Virus record (IMG/VR): IMGVR_UViG_3300007236_002153
Location: 1 to 28,983 of that record
From: a virus
Strand: one strand, 5' to 3'
Length of the DNA: 28,983 nt
Shown here: positions 21,799-28,983 of the stretch, piece by piece
Position numbering within the stretch: position 1 is the first letter of the stretch
How the letters are laid out: the number at the start of each line of letters is the position of its first letter
Program-made: the position numbers and the translations under genes
Notes under the pieces: generated by a model
What the model was told of the DNA's origin: nothing
The model's input: only the letters and a program-made list of their open reading frames with translations
Database searches by the model: none

Positions 21799-22566
21799 TC
21801 ACTCCTCGTCGGAAAAATCGATCACCCTTTTGGAAGCGTGTACCACGCACCGCTCCGGTCCATCGTGGTAGTATCGGCAGTTGTTCCCCAGACCACCTAT
21901 GTACAGTCCGGTGGCTGGGTCGCAGCACAGACCGGGCCAACCCTCGTTGTGTTTTGTCGGCTTTCTTCTCATGGCTTCCGGAACTGGTTCGTAGAGCCCT
22001 CTGACCTTCCAATTCACGCCGAGGTGGGCTCGCCGCTTCCGGTTGACCATATTTGGGTTGAGCCTCCAAGCGTCCAGGGTGGCCTCCCTCAGGGCTTGGC
22101 AACAATATTCTTCGGCTCTGGCCTCCACCTGCAGTGGGCTGTCCTCGGTTATTCCGTGGTGCTTGTAATTGGTGTGTCCGCATTTGAACACGGTCGGGAG
22201 TCCGAAGTCGCAGTCCGGGGACAATTCCACCCCCTGGTCTTCAGAGATTTCGATGTCTTCCGATGTCCCCGATGAGATGGGAGATGTCATGACTTGGGCC
22301 GCCGGACGGCCTTTGGTGCTCTTGGGGCTTTTCTTGACCTTGGTAGACTTCTTCTTGACCTTGGTAGACTTCTTCTTGACCTTGGTAGACTTCTTCTTGA
22401 CTTTCTTGTCGGTTCTACCACTCAGGTCTTCCGGTACCCTCAAGTCATTCGAATTCGGCGAATTCAGAACTTGAGAGAATTCCTTCGAGGTCATTTCCAA
22501 TTCGGGACTGGGCTTGGCGGGCTTCTTCTTCACCCACCCTTCTATCAGAGAATTTACGTTCCTCAT
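21799..22566 (-). CDS. Lysine-repeat, Cys/His-rich protein (unknown)
   Basis: 255 aa on the minus strand, ATG at 22566 with CTGGAAG just upstream. Residues about 55-85 are a lysine tract built of KKKSTKV repeats, like histone H1 or other DNA-compacting tails. The C-terminal two thirds hold many Cys and His: FKCGHTNYKHHG, EEYCCQA, LCCDPATGLYIGG, then NCRYYHDGPERCVVH. These suggest one or two zinc sites. The basic NRKRRAH segment adds to a nucleic-acid-binding look. It is the only minus-strand gene between 1 and 28 kb, convergent with the 21280 gene (3-base gap) and divergent from the baseplate gene. Family not recognised; a DNA-binding or host-takeover role is inference. Confidence 0.75.
   Translation of the reverse strand: MRNVNSLIEGWVKKKPAKPSPELEMTSKEFSQVLNSPNSNDLRVPEDLSGRTDKKVKKKSTKVKKKSTKVKKKSTKVKKSPKSTKGRPAAQVMTSPISSGTSEDIEISEDQGVELSPDCDFGLPTVFKCGHTNYKHHGITEDSPLQVEARAEEYCCQALREATLDAWRLNPNMVNRKRRAHLGVNWKVRGLYEPVPEAMRRKPTKHNEGWPGLCCDPATGLYIGGLGNNCRYYHDGPERCVVHASKRVIDFSDEE
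22331..22402 (+). repeat. 21-bp tandem repeat (about 3.4 copies) in coding sequence
   Basis: The unit TTCTTGACCTTGGTAGACTTC starts at 22331, 22352 and 22373, and a fourth copy at 22394 breaks off after about nine bases. It encodes the KKKSTKV repeats of the minus-strand protein. The three copies are identical, so recent duplication or slippage is likely. Confidence 0.9.
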
Positions 22567-22582
22567 GTTCTTCCAGCGTTAG

Positions 22583-23767
22583 GTGAGTTATACGGCTCTT
22601 AGTTTAGAGGTGGAATTGAGTAAAGAAATACAAATAGGGTTTCCCTGCCCTCACCTTGTGGTTGAGGAACCAGTTTCCCTGGGGAGCGACCGTCGGTCAC
22701 TCGATACCAGAGCCCCTGTGTCCAATTCCAACACAGTCAGGGTCTTGGTAAACGACTCTTTCTATGTCCCTCCTTCCGGTCTCTATAACCAAGCTACCCT
22801 GTACAGTCCGGAGGGGCCTTTCAGGATAAGACCCTGCCTGGGCCTCGCTGGTCCGGATGCCAACCTGTTCACGGTCACCACCAGCGCTGGCGAGGTCACG
22901 GTCAGGCTCCCCACCGGGGACCGGGTGTCTGTGACGAGGATAGTGGAATTCCTGAAGCTGAAGTTGGACGGGTTCTGCCTGGTCAGAGTATCCGACAACA
23001 AGTTCACCCTTTCCGACCCCTACGAAGCTGGCCGGGGGTCTTTTGTGAGGGTGGGGGGTGAGGCTTCCGACACACTCAGATTCTCCCAGAAGATGGCCAG
23101 AGGGAAGGAGCTGTACCCCGCTTGGAACCTGGAGTCGAGAGACGAGGTTTTCCCCGCTTCCACCATAGGCAGGGTGGTCATAGTCAAGGCTCGATACCCC
23201 AAATTCGTGTCTCCCATCAGGGGGAACCCCACGTTCAAGGTCACCTATTCTGCCATGCCGGAAAGGTGTCCGAGGTGCCAAGCCACATATGTGGAGAATG
23301 ACTACAGGTTCAACCCGTCCGGGGAATTGCTGACCATAGTGAACGAGAATCTGCTCCAGCAGGTTTGTCTCAAGGCTATACTCACCGTTCGGGGGTCCAA
23401 TCCCTTCCACCCTGGGTATGGTTCAAGGATAATGGAACGGGTGGGGTCAAAGTCCGTTCGGGCCGTGGCCGCAAGGATAAGAGAAGATGTGGTGAACGCC
23501 CTGAACACAGTCCAAGAGCTGCAGAGGAAGCAGGGGGCCTTCCAGCAGGTCACCAACAAGGAGCGGCTGTATAGGGTGGTGACTGTGGACGTCAAGCCGG
23601 GTCCGGACCCCACTGTCTTCAACATATCGGTAGTAGTTACCAACGGTTCCGGTTCCCCCGTCAGAACCACTGTGATCTATACAGCGCCTGGTGCCGTGGC
23701 CCTCGCAGGCTCCAACGGCCAGTCCCTGGGGAAACAGCCAACCCGTGTGATACTGGGTGAGTCATGA
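22583..23767 (+). CDS. Baseplate wedge protein, gp25/LysM-W-like C-terminus
   Basis: 394 aa if GTG 22583 is used; TTG 22616 (with AGAGG just upstream) is a good alternative and removes 11 residues. The last third has SNPFHPGYGSRIMERVG (about 270-286) followed by a helix-rich segment and a strand VVTVDVKPGPDP, the pattern of the T4 gp25 / P2 W wedge family. This family anchors the sheath to the baseplate. The N-terminal 230 residues are an extra beta-rich part (residues 50-110 VRVLVNDSFYVPPSGL...) with a possible zinc pair (PERCPRCQATY). The stop overlaps the start of the next baseplate gene (ATGA). gp25 proteins are normally about 130 aa, so this is a fused, enlarged version. Confidence 0.78.
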   Translation: MSYTALSLEVELSKEIQIGFPCPHLVVEEPVSLGSDRRSLDTRAPVSNSNTVRVLVNDSFYVPPSGLYNQATLYSPEGPFRIRPCLGLAGPDANLFTVTTSAGEVTVRLPTGDRVSVTRIVEFLKLKLDGFCLVRVSDNKFTLSDPYEAGRGSFVRVGGEASDTLRFSQKMARGKELYPAWNLESRDEVFPASTIGRVVIVKARYPKFVSPIRGNPTFKVTYSAMPERCPRCQATYVENDYRFNPSGELLTIVNENLLQQVCLKAILTVRGSNPFHPGYGSRIMERVGSKSVRAVAARIREDVVNALNTVQELQRKQGAFQQVTNKERLYRVVTVDVKPGPDPTVFNISVVVTNGSGSPVRTTVIYTAPGAVALAGSNGQSLGKQPTRVILGES

Positions 23768-26700
23768 GCGTCGCTATCAAGGGACCCGACGGGGTTTCCT
23801 ACCAGGAATTGTTCTATTCCACGAATCTACAGGCTGTCTTCCTGAGCGGGAGCATACCCTCCTCCGCCGTGGAAGTGCAGGTAGACTTCAACGACTCAGG
23901 GTACAACTCCTATCAAGGTCTTGTGCGGTGGGGGGACGGAACCTGGACCTTCCCGGACCCCTCCTACGAGCCCGATGGTATAGCGCTTTCTGTGGGAGTC
24001 AACTCCTTCAAGATCCGTGCTATCCTCCCCAATGGGTCGGTGACTCCCCCCGCCACGGCCAGTATAAGGTTCCTTGACAATTCCGGAGCAGTGGCCAACT
24101 CCCCCACCTCCGTGTCTGTGGAGCAGAACAACAACTCTGTCTCCATCAACGTGGAACCCCCCGATGACCCCAACGGGTACCTTCGGGGCATAAACTTCTA
24201 CGCCTCCACTTTTCCTGGGGGTGGGAGTTCTGGGTACTTCCGAATAAACGTCAACACGGTTTCCACTTCCAGCACCATCCAGAAGACCTCCCAGTTCGCC
24301 AATTCCCAGTTTGACGTTACGGTCAAGGCGGATGCCAACGGCAATCACGTTGCCGACCCCATGTACTTCAGGGTGGCGGGGTCACAAGAGGACTCAGACG
24401 AGGTTCTCCTTCAATCTGACTTCTCCGAGAAGTACGAAATACCAGAGTCTGCTGTTTCCATAAGGTACGTTTCTCAGCTCGAAGAGATCCGCACGGTCGA
24501 GGTCTTCAGCTTTGACCACAACCGCAGTTTCGGCCCCACCTCTGTCGTCCCAACCGTTGGCGTATCCGAATTCCGGTCTCTCTCAAACACCGAGCCTCTG
24601 TACTACGTGGCGACTGCAGTCTTCTACGACCCCATCCAGAAGCTCGAATACGAGTCTGCCTTTTCGGCTGAGGTCGTTGCCCATCCCGCGACGGTCACCC
24701 GCCTCCTCGGTTCGATAGGCACCGCTTCCAGGCAGGATATACTCCAGCAGTTCGTCACTGCCATATTCCGGAGCAACCCTCAGGTCAAGGTGGAGGTGGG
24801 GTCAGTCCTTCGCGACACGGTCATAGACCCCTTCACCTCCGAGTCTGAGAAGCTCCGGTTCATATTGGACTTCTACAACCGGGCCAGAACCCCGGCCCTT
24901 CTCCTTCAGATAGACGACCCCGACGGTTCCGGAACCAGCGTCCCCGTTTCCCAGAGCACCTACAAATCGGGACTGAAGTCCGCGTTGTACTTCGACACCG
25001 ATTCCCAGGTGCAGGACCTCATAGACTCGGCTTTCGAGTCTTACGCCTCAAACTTCGGTGTCACCCGCAAGGCTGGGGTCTCGGCCAGAGGTGAAGTCAC
25101 CTTCTTCACCTCCACCAGACCCCAGACCACGGTTTCCATACCTATAGGAACTCAGGTTTCCGGTGGGGGCCAGACCTTTTCCGTCACCCAGAACGTTTCC
25201 ATACCCGTGGGGCAGCTGGCTTCCTATTATGACCCGGTTTCTGGGTTCTACAAGGTGAACGCCCCCATCCGGTCTGTAGAAGTCGGAACTCAGACCAACC
25301 TGGGTGCTGGTCAGATAAACAAGATCCTGTCCAACGTGGGCTCCAAAATTCGCGTCACGAATTCCGCCTCTACCTTTGGGGGTCAGGAAGGGGAGAGCAA
25401 CCTTTCCCTCACCACCAGAGTGCAGAACCGACTGTCCTCTGTGGACTCAGGCACCAAGCAAGGGTACCAGCAGTCTGCTGCGAACACCCCCGGTGTCATA
25501 AAGTCAGGTGTCGTGGCGGCTGGGGACCCACTCATGCAGCGGGACCTCGACCAGACGGGGACCCATAGGGGTGGGAAGGTGGACGTTTGGGTGCAGGGAA
25601 CCAACCTCACCACGGTCACCGATTCCTTCGCCTTCACGTTTGAGATCAAGTCGGACGTTCAATTCGAGGTTCTGGATACCGCCTCTTTGACGTTCAGGGC
25701 CATAGACTCCGACCTGTCCGAGTTTGACCCCATCATTGAAATGCTGGACAACTCCGTTATAGGCTATGAGTTCGTAAACGCCTCCACCGGGCAGGCTTTC
25801 GATTTGCAGGGAGTCAAGATAGTCTCCTACAACACCATAGAGTTGGACACTAGTTTGGTCCAACCGTCTGTGGACCTCACGGACGTGGTGTTGGGTTCTT
25901 ATCGGAAACGCACTGGCACGGATTTCGTCTTCGTCAGACAGCCCGTCTTTGGGGTCACCTCCCTTGAAGGAGCTGTAAGCGGCGACATTCCCAGCTCGGC
26001 GTACACTCTCGTTCATCCCAATGCCCCCTTGTCTTACGGCAGGTCTATCCTGGCTGGGGACTTCTTGTCGGTGGTCGGGTACACAGACGACAGCGGAAAC
26101 TCCGTCCCCAGTGGTGACACGAATTCCGTGACGGACGAGCAGCACGTTCTGGTGGGTCAGTACCCGGAGTTTCTGGACAGCCTGGGGACCAACTTCCTCA
26201 CCATAGTGGTGAAAAGCTCCGATGGCCTCACCACCTATGCTGGACCACTCGATCCGGGTGGCGCTCCCGACTACCAGATAACCCTCGGTACCCAGACCAC
26301 TGCGGTGAGCATAACCAGAACGGATTCAAGTTCCATACCGAGTGGGGCGATAGTTCTCGTATCGTACGAACACGACGAGAATTTCACCGTGACCTACACC
26401 ACCAACCTGATAGTCAAAACCACCCAGGACTCCATAGACCAGACCAAACACGCTACTGCAGATGTCCTTGTGAAGGAGGCAGTTCCCATTCCCATAGACG
26501 TGGAAGCCACCATACTTCTGTCTCCGGGCGTGGATACCGGGGTGGCTGACACCTCGCTCAGAACAAACCTCAACAACTTCTTCGGCCAGCTTCGGTTGGG
26601 GGACCCAGTAAGGCAGTCGGACATCATAAACGTCATCGAGGGAACCAGTGGCGTTTCATACGTGGTCGTTCCCCTCACAAAGATGGTCCGTCAGGAAGGC

Positions 26701-27219
26701 AGCACCGTCGTCAGGGAGCAACTGTCGACCGATACAGCTGCGGAAAGCACCCTTCTCACGGGGTTGGTGGCTTCGGCTTCTTCTGTGTTTATCCTCAACC
26801 AGGAGTTCTCCGCCGCAACCGTTGACGGCGGGGGTCAGGAAGGGGACTTCAAGGCGGTATTCCAAGACGATTTGGAGCTAGAACTTTTGCCCTCCTCCTC
26901 CACTCTTCAGTCCCTCGCTTTGGGTCCCGGTTACGCCTTCATTATTGGTGAAAAGGGTATGTCTATACCGGGATTTTCGGATGACGCCACCCTCGAAGCT
27001 GAGGGGTATACCACCGAGTCTGCCAAATCCTCCCGCAGAAAAGAAATAACTGCCAACAGGGCTGTGGTTTCCGTCGCGGTTGGGGACTCCCCCGTCAACC
27101 ACGAGTATTCGGTCACCTACATCGTGGGGAACGACACTGGCTCAAAGAACATAGACCCAGGCGGGGCCGAATTCTGTCAGGTGGGAACCCTGACCCTGAC
27201 CTACGACGAGGACTCCTGA
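23764..27219 (+). CDS. Baseplate J-like protein (gp6/gp47 family) with N-terminal Ig/FN3-like domains
   Basis: 1151 aa structural protein of the contractile tail baseplate. Residues 1-310 are extra beta-sandwich modules, including a fibronectin-III-like one (SPTSVSVEQNNNSVSINVEP). The Baseplate_J core follows: RQDILQQFVTAIFRSNP, a strand-rich part with TTVSIPIGTQVSGGGQTF, then FGGQEGESNLSLTTRVQNRL and GTKQGYQQSAANTPGV, which match the 'GG-d-ES---l--R' and 'GT--gy---A---pgv' signature. Near the C-terminus, LRTNLNNFFGQLRLGDPVRQSDII and GVSYVVVP fit the end of the domain. It starts inside the stop of the gp25-like gene, the usual order of these two genes in contractile tails. Confidence 0.88.
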   Translation: MSVAIKGPDGVSYQELFYSTNLQAVFLSGSIPSSAVEVQVDFNDSGYNSYQGLVRWGDGTWTFPDPSYEPDGIALSVGVNSFKIRAILPNGSVTPPATASIRFLDNSGAVANSPTSVSVEQNNNSVSINVEPPDDPNGYLRGINFYASTFPGGGSSGYFRINVNTVSTSSTIQKTSQFANSQFDVTVKADANGNHVADPMYFRVAGSQEDSDEVLLQSDFSEKYEIPESAVSIRYVSQLEEIRTVEVFSFDHNRSFGPTSVVPTVGVSEFRSLSNTEPLYYVATAVFYDPIQKLEYESAFSAEVVAHPATVTRLLGSIGTASRQDILQQFVTAIFRSNPQVKVEVGSVLRDTVIDPFTSESEKLRFILDFYNRARTPALLLQIDDPDGSGTSVPVSQSTYKSGLKSALYFDTDSQVQDLIDSAFESYASNFGVTRKAGVSARGEVTFFTSTRPQTTVSIPIGTQVSGGGQTFSVTQNVSIPVGQLASYYDPVSGFYKVNAPIRSVEVGTQTNLGAGQINKILSNVGSKIRVTNSASTFGGQEGESNLSLTTRVQNRLSSVDSGTKQGYQQSAANTPGVIKSGVVAAGDPLMQRDLDQTGTHRGGKVDVWVQGTNLTTVTDSFAFTFEIKSDVQFEVLDTASLTFRAIDSDLSEFDPIIEMLDNSVIGYEFVNASTGQAFDLQGVKIVSYNTIELDTSLVQPSVDLTDVVLGSYRKRTGTDFVFVRQPVFGVTSLEGAVSGDIPSSAYTLVHPNAPLSYGRSILAGDFLSVVGYTDDSGNSVPSGDTNSVTDEQHVLVGQYPEFLDSLGTNFLTIVVKSSDGLTTYAGPLDPGGAPDYQITLGTQTTAVSITRTDSSSIPSGAIVLVSYEHDENFTVTYTTNLIVKTTQDSIDQTKHATADVLVKEAVPIPIDVEATILLSPGVDTGVADTSLRTNLNNFFGQLRLGDPVRQSDIINVIEGTSGVSYVVVPLTKMVRQEGSTVVREQLSTDTAAESTLLTGLVASASSVFILNQEFSAATVDGGGQEGDFKAVFQDDLELELLPSSSTLQSLALGPGYAFIIGEKGMSIPGFSDDATLEAEGYTTESAKSSRRKEITANRAVVSVAVGDSPVNHEYSVTYIVGNDTGSKNIDPGGAEFCQVGTLTLTYDEDS

Positions 27220-27221
27220 TT

Positions 27222-27389
27222 GTGGCTTCCTTTGATATGGCATGTTTGGTCTGCTACAACCTCATATCACATGGGCTCCGCAAGAGCGAGATCGCCGCTG
27301 CGATGAACGAACCCCCCGACTTCGTTTCCAAGGTGATGCGGGCCATCCGAAAGGTCGCCGCCGATTGGCGGGATCATGTCGGCATCTGA
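27222..27389 (+). CDS. Small helix-turn-helix protein
   Basis: 55 aa from GTG two bases after the baseplate stop; no strong SD. The central part LISHGLRKSEIAAAMNEPP then DFVSKVMRAIRKVA has the layout of a helix-turn-helix, with the turn at AMNEPP. Similar short HTH proteins are common in phages and may act as transcription factors or small-subunit-like DNA binders. The end overlaps the next start by 14 bases. The reading frame is short, but the clean HTH pattern and the tight packing support it. Confidence 0.5.
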   Translation: MASFDMACLVCYNLISHGLRKSEIAAAMNEPPDFVSKVMRAIRKVAADWRDHVGI

Positions 27390-27630
27390 CCAGAACCAGA
27401 CACAAGCGAAGCCACCCGGCCACACCTGCCCCACCATCGACAAGGCCCAGCGGTCGATGCGCCGTCTCGCGTGGCGAGCACGGCAACCGGAGCGGACGGC
27501 GGACACCTCCGAAGTGCTGGCAGAGGGGCTGGCACTACTGGAGTCCGTCAGGGCCGAGAACGCTGCGATGCGGAAGGCGTACTACGAGATGCGTAGCAGA
27601 CTGCGGGAGGTGGAAGATGGCAAGGCGTGA
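27376..27630 (+). CDS. Hypothetical small coiled-coil protein
   Basis: 84 aa, ATG overlapping the previous gene. The N-terminal part has GHTCPTIDKAQ, a Cys/His-containing segment I recall from small phage proteins of the form 'HtCP-ID'. The C-terminal 40 residues are a coiled coil (LALLESVRAENAAMRKAYYE). Function not known. Codon use is GC-rich with CGN arginines, as in the following genes and unlike the baseplate genes. Confidence 0.55.
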   Translation: MSASDQNQTQAKPPGHTCPTIDKAQRSMRRLAWRARQPERTADTSEVLAEGLALLESVRAENAAMRKAYYEMRSRLREVEDGKA

Positions 27631-27817
27631 GGCTCACTGTCTGGTATGCGGTCGGAAGTACATCGACTATGACGCCGCACCCCGCTTCTTCTGCTCCGTG
27701 GGTTGTGCGGCGGACGCTGGCGACCTCTCCCACGAGCGGGTCCATCGAGATACTGGACGAACCCGCCCAGCCCGAGTCGTCCGGTCCATCAAGAAGGCGA
27801 CGGTGAGTGATGACTGA
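27617..27817 (+). CDS. Small zinc-finger protein (CxxC...CxxxC)
   Basis: 66 aa, ATG preceded by GGGAGG and overlapping the previous gene. HCLVCGRKYIDYD then RFFCSVGCAADAG gives a CxxC...CxxxC cluster, like TRASH/MYM-type or ribbon zinc fingers. The C-terminus is basic (VVRSIKKATVSDD). A longer frame opening at 27242 is not supported because it lies over the genes at 27222 and 27376. Likely a nucleic-acid or protein-binding accessory factor; partner unknown. Confidence 0.55.
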   Translation: MARREAHCLVCGRKYIDYDAAPRFFCSVGCAADAGDLSHERVHRDTGRTRPARVVRSIKKATVSDD

Positions 27818-28187
27818 CCCCCACCGAGAACTCCGCGACAACCTGTCGAACATCGACCCCGCATGGCGAGGGGAGATCGAGTCCCTGCTGGCCGACCGGG
27901 ACCACCTTCTCCGCGTTCTACGGGTGGAGAAGGTGGTCACATCGGCGGCACCCGAGGGGTGGACCTATCTGCCCAAGGAACCCACTGAGATGTGGGTGTG
28001 GAACGGACCCTTCACCCACAACGTCCGACCCGTCATCGTCCGCAAGAGTGCGCGGGTGTGGGAACTCCGACAGAAACCCGATGGGGGGATGGCGCTGTCC
28101 TTCCCGACTGCGCTGGAGGCCATGCTCGCTGAGCCTCCGTGGGCGTCCATCGAGGACGGGGACACGCAGGAGATCACGCTGTGGTGA
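27810..28187 (+). CDS. Hypothetical protein
   Basis: 125 aa from ATG 27810 (GTG 27807 is in frame), overlapping the previous stop. Residues 1-40 are helical (RGEIESLLADRDHLLRVL). Residues 45-110 are rich in Trp and Pro (EGWTYLPKEPTEMWVWNGPF), with strands VRPVIVRKSARVWELRQ. No motif recognised. It ends four bases before the stop of the convergent GIY-YIG gene. Confidence 0.55.
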   Translation: MTDPHRELRDNLSNIDPAWRGEIESLLADRDHLLRVLRVEKVVTSAAPEGWTYLPKEPTEMWVWNGPFTHNVRPVIVRKSARVWELRQKPDGGMALSFPTALEAMLAEPPWASIEDGDTQEITLW

Positions 28188-28191
28188 GTGA

Positions 28192-28983
28192 CTACGCCTT
28201 GGGCGGTCTCCACCCCACAGGGTCAGCCACCCACGGATGATCTACACCCTCGCCACGGCACAGGGGTGAGTCCTCTGGCGTCCAGTGACACCGTGCCTTC
28301 CCGCGTTTGGAGTGCTTGAGCCTATACTCTGCACGGAGGGCTTCGGAGCGGCTGTAGTACGGGCCGTAGCAGGCTCGGGCGACCCACGGACGGTGCTTGG
28401 AAGTCCACTTTCCTCCTCCCTTCTTGCCCATCTTGCCGTTGGCGTAGCGCCCGTTGTGCTCACGGAGCCGTCGAGCCGGATCTGTGGTCATCCCAACGTA
28501 AAAGTAGCCGGGGAGGACTCGACCCGTCTTGGGACTCACCCGCTTCTGCTCACTTTGCAAGACGTACACCCAGTAGAGGCGGGACCGCTTCTCCTTGACT
28601 TTCACATTTAGGCAGTTGGGGTCGTCCATGTGTTCCTCGATGATCTGGGACTCGACCTCAAGAGCCTCGTCGTCGGTGTCGCACTCCACCAGTACCCGCC
28701 ATGTGGCGGTGCTCCAGTCCTGCTCGTTGAGGGCGGCTGTGTGACACCCCCTCGCAGATTTGCTCTTGTGGACATTGAACCGAAGGTCAGGACGGGTTGA
28801 CTTGCCGTAGTAGTAGCAGCCATTGGCGAATGTAATGCAGTACACCCGTGGGCGCTTCGTGGCTTCCCTCTTGGCTCTCAGGGAATCCTTGTTCGCTTCC
28901 CGGTACTCGCGTTGGTACGCCGCCCTCATCTCCCGTCTGGCTCTCTCTGTGGCAACGATCCGCTCCTTGTTCGCTTCCCGGTA
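28192..28983 (-). CDS. GIY-YIG endonuclease with two GIY-YIG domains (partial at window end)
   Basis: At least 263 codons, with no in-frame stop up to the window edge; the first ATG inside the window is at 28929. Numbering from that ATG: a first GIY-YIG-like domain VYCITFANGCYYYGK (29-43, with DLRFNVHKS following), a second and clearer one LYWVYVLQSEQ (118-128) with GYFYVGMTTDPARRLREHN (141-159), and then SRSEALRAEYRLKH with the conserved Glu. The N-terminal end has YREANK repeats, helical DNA-binding modules typical of free-standing homing endonucleases. Such genes spread by cutting sites that lack them. It is convergent with the gene before it. The true start is outside the window. Confidence 0.75.
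   Translation of the reverse strand, partial: YREANKERIVATERARREMRAAYQREYREANKDSLRAKREATKRPRVYCITFANGCYYYGKSTRPDLRFNVHKSKSARGCHTAALNEQDWSTATWRVLVECDTDDEALEVESQIIEEHMDDPNCLNVKVKEKRSRLYWVYVLQSEQKRVSPKTGRVLPGYFYVGMTTDPARRLREHNGRYANGKMGKKGGGKWTSKHRPWVARACYGPYYSRSEALRAEYRLKHSKRGKARCHWTPEDSPLCRGEGVDHPWVADPVGWRPPKA
28886..28983 (+). repeat. 20-bp direct repeat with 78-base period
   Basis: TCCTTGTTCGCTTCCCGGTA occurs at 28886-28905 and again at 28964-28983, where the window ends. On the minus strand it encodes the start of repeated YREANK(D/E) modules of the endonuclease, 26 codons apart. More copies may lie beyond the edge. Confidence 0.85.

Noticed and set aside
22331-22402. CRISPR-like repeat
   Set aside because: Repeats are tandem without spacers and keep the reading frame of a lysine-rich protein.
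1-28983. tRNA or rRNA genes
   Set aside because: No cloverleaf with a T-loop GTTCRANNC context was found on reading the gaps, and there is no gap large enough for rRNA.

Overview
The window is a dense stretch of a double-stranded DNA bacteriophage genome. Almost every gene is on the + strand, genes are packed with ATGA/GTGA stop-start overlaps, and Shine-Dalgarno (SD) sites are strong. The tail proteins (a gp25-like baseplate wedge and a large Baseplate_J protein) indicate a contractile-tailed phage (myovirus type). The host cannot be read from the sequence. Moderately high GC, GGAGG ribosome sites and a B12-dependent ribonucleotide reductase say only that it is a bacterium able to get cobalamin.

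Layout. (1) 31-2429: adenosylcobalamin-dependent ribonucleotide reductase and an FmdB-type zinc ribbon protein. (2) 2478-3890: two probable virion proteins, the second followed by a strong hairpin. (3) 3980-16312: replication/recombination block with two small proteins, a RecD2-type helicase, two accessory proteins, a probable ssDNA-binding protein, a RuvC-like resolvase, a RecA/UvsX recombinase, the N-terminal half of a Rad50/SbcC ATPase, a small protein, an SbcD/Mre11 nuclease, a PD-(D/E)XK Fe-S nuclease, a coiled-coil protein, a clamp-like protein and the C-terminal half of Rad50/SbcC. (4) 16309-17560: three unrecognised proteins. (5) 17557-21145: purine nucleotide block with a PurZ-like enzyme, a two-domain protein ending in a dUTPase, an unknown protein and an IMP dehydrogenase without CBS domains. 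(6) 21280-22566: one phage hypothetical and a lone minus-strand gene with lysine-rich tandem repeats. (7) 22583-27219: baseplate proteins. (8) 27222-28983: short accessory genes with a different codon style, and a tandem-domain GIY-YIG endonuclease on the minus strand that runs off the window.

Most notable system. The adenylosuccinate synthetase homologue at 17557-18636 has Ser where PurA has its catalytic Asp (GSEGKGK instead of GDEGKGK). This is the signature of PurZ, which makes the precursor of 2-aminoadenine (base Z) for phages whose DNA replaces A by Z. With it sit an IMP dehydrogenase (supply of guanine nucleotides), a class II ribonucleotide reductase (dGTP) and a fusion of a helical domain like Nmad1/DUF1599 with a complete dUTPase (a possible source of the dGTP-to-dGMP step). 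Together they make a plausible route IMP > XMP > GMP > dGTP > dGMP > dZMP, with GuaA, PurB and guanylate kinase taken from the host. The usual partners DatZ and DpoZ are not seen here, so the Z-genome is a hypothesis.

A second unusual feature is that Rad50/SbcC is encoded as two separate halves about 3.6 kb apart, with the nuclease, clamp-like and coiled-coil genes between them. A third is a recurring pattern of inverted repeats that pair with, or surround, the ribosome binding sites of genes that have an upstream gap.
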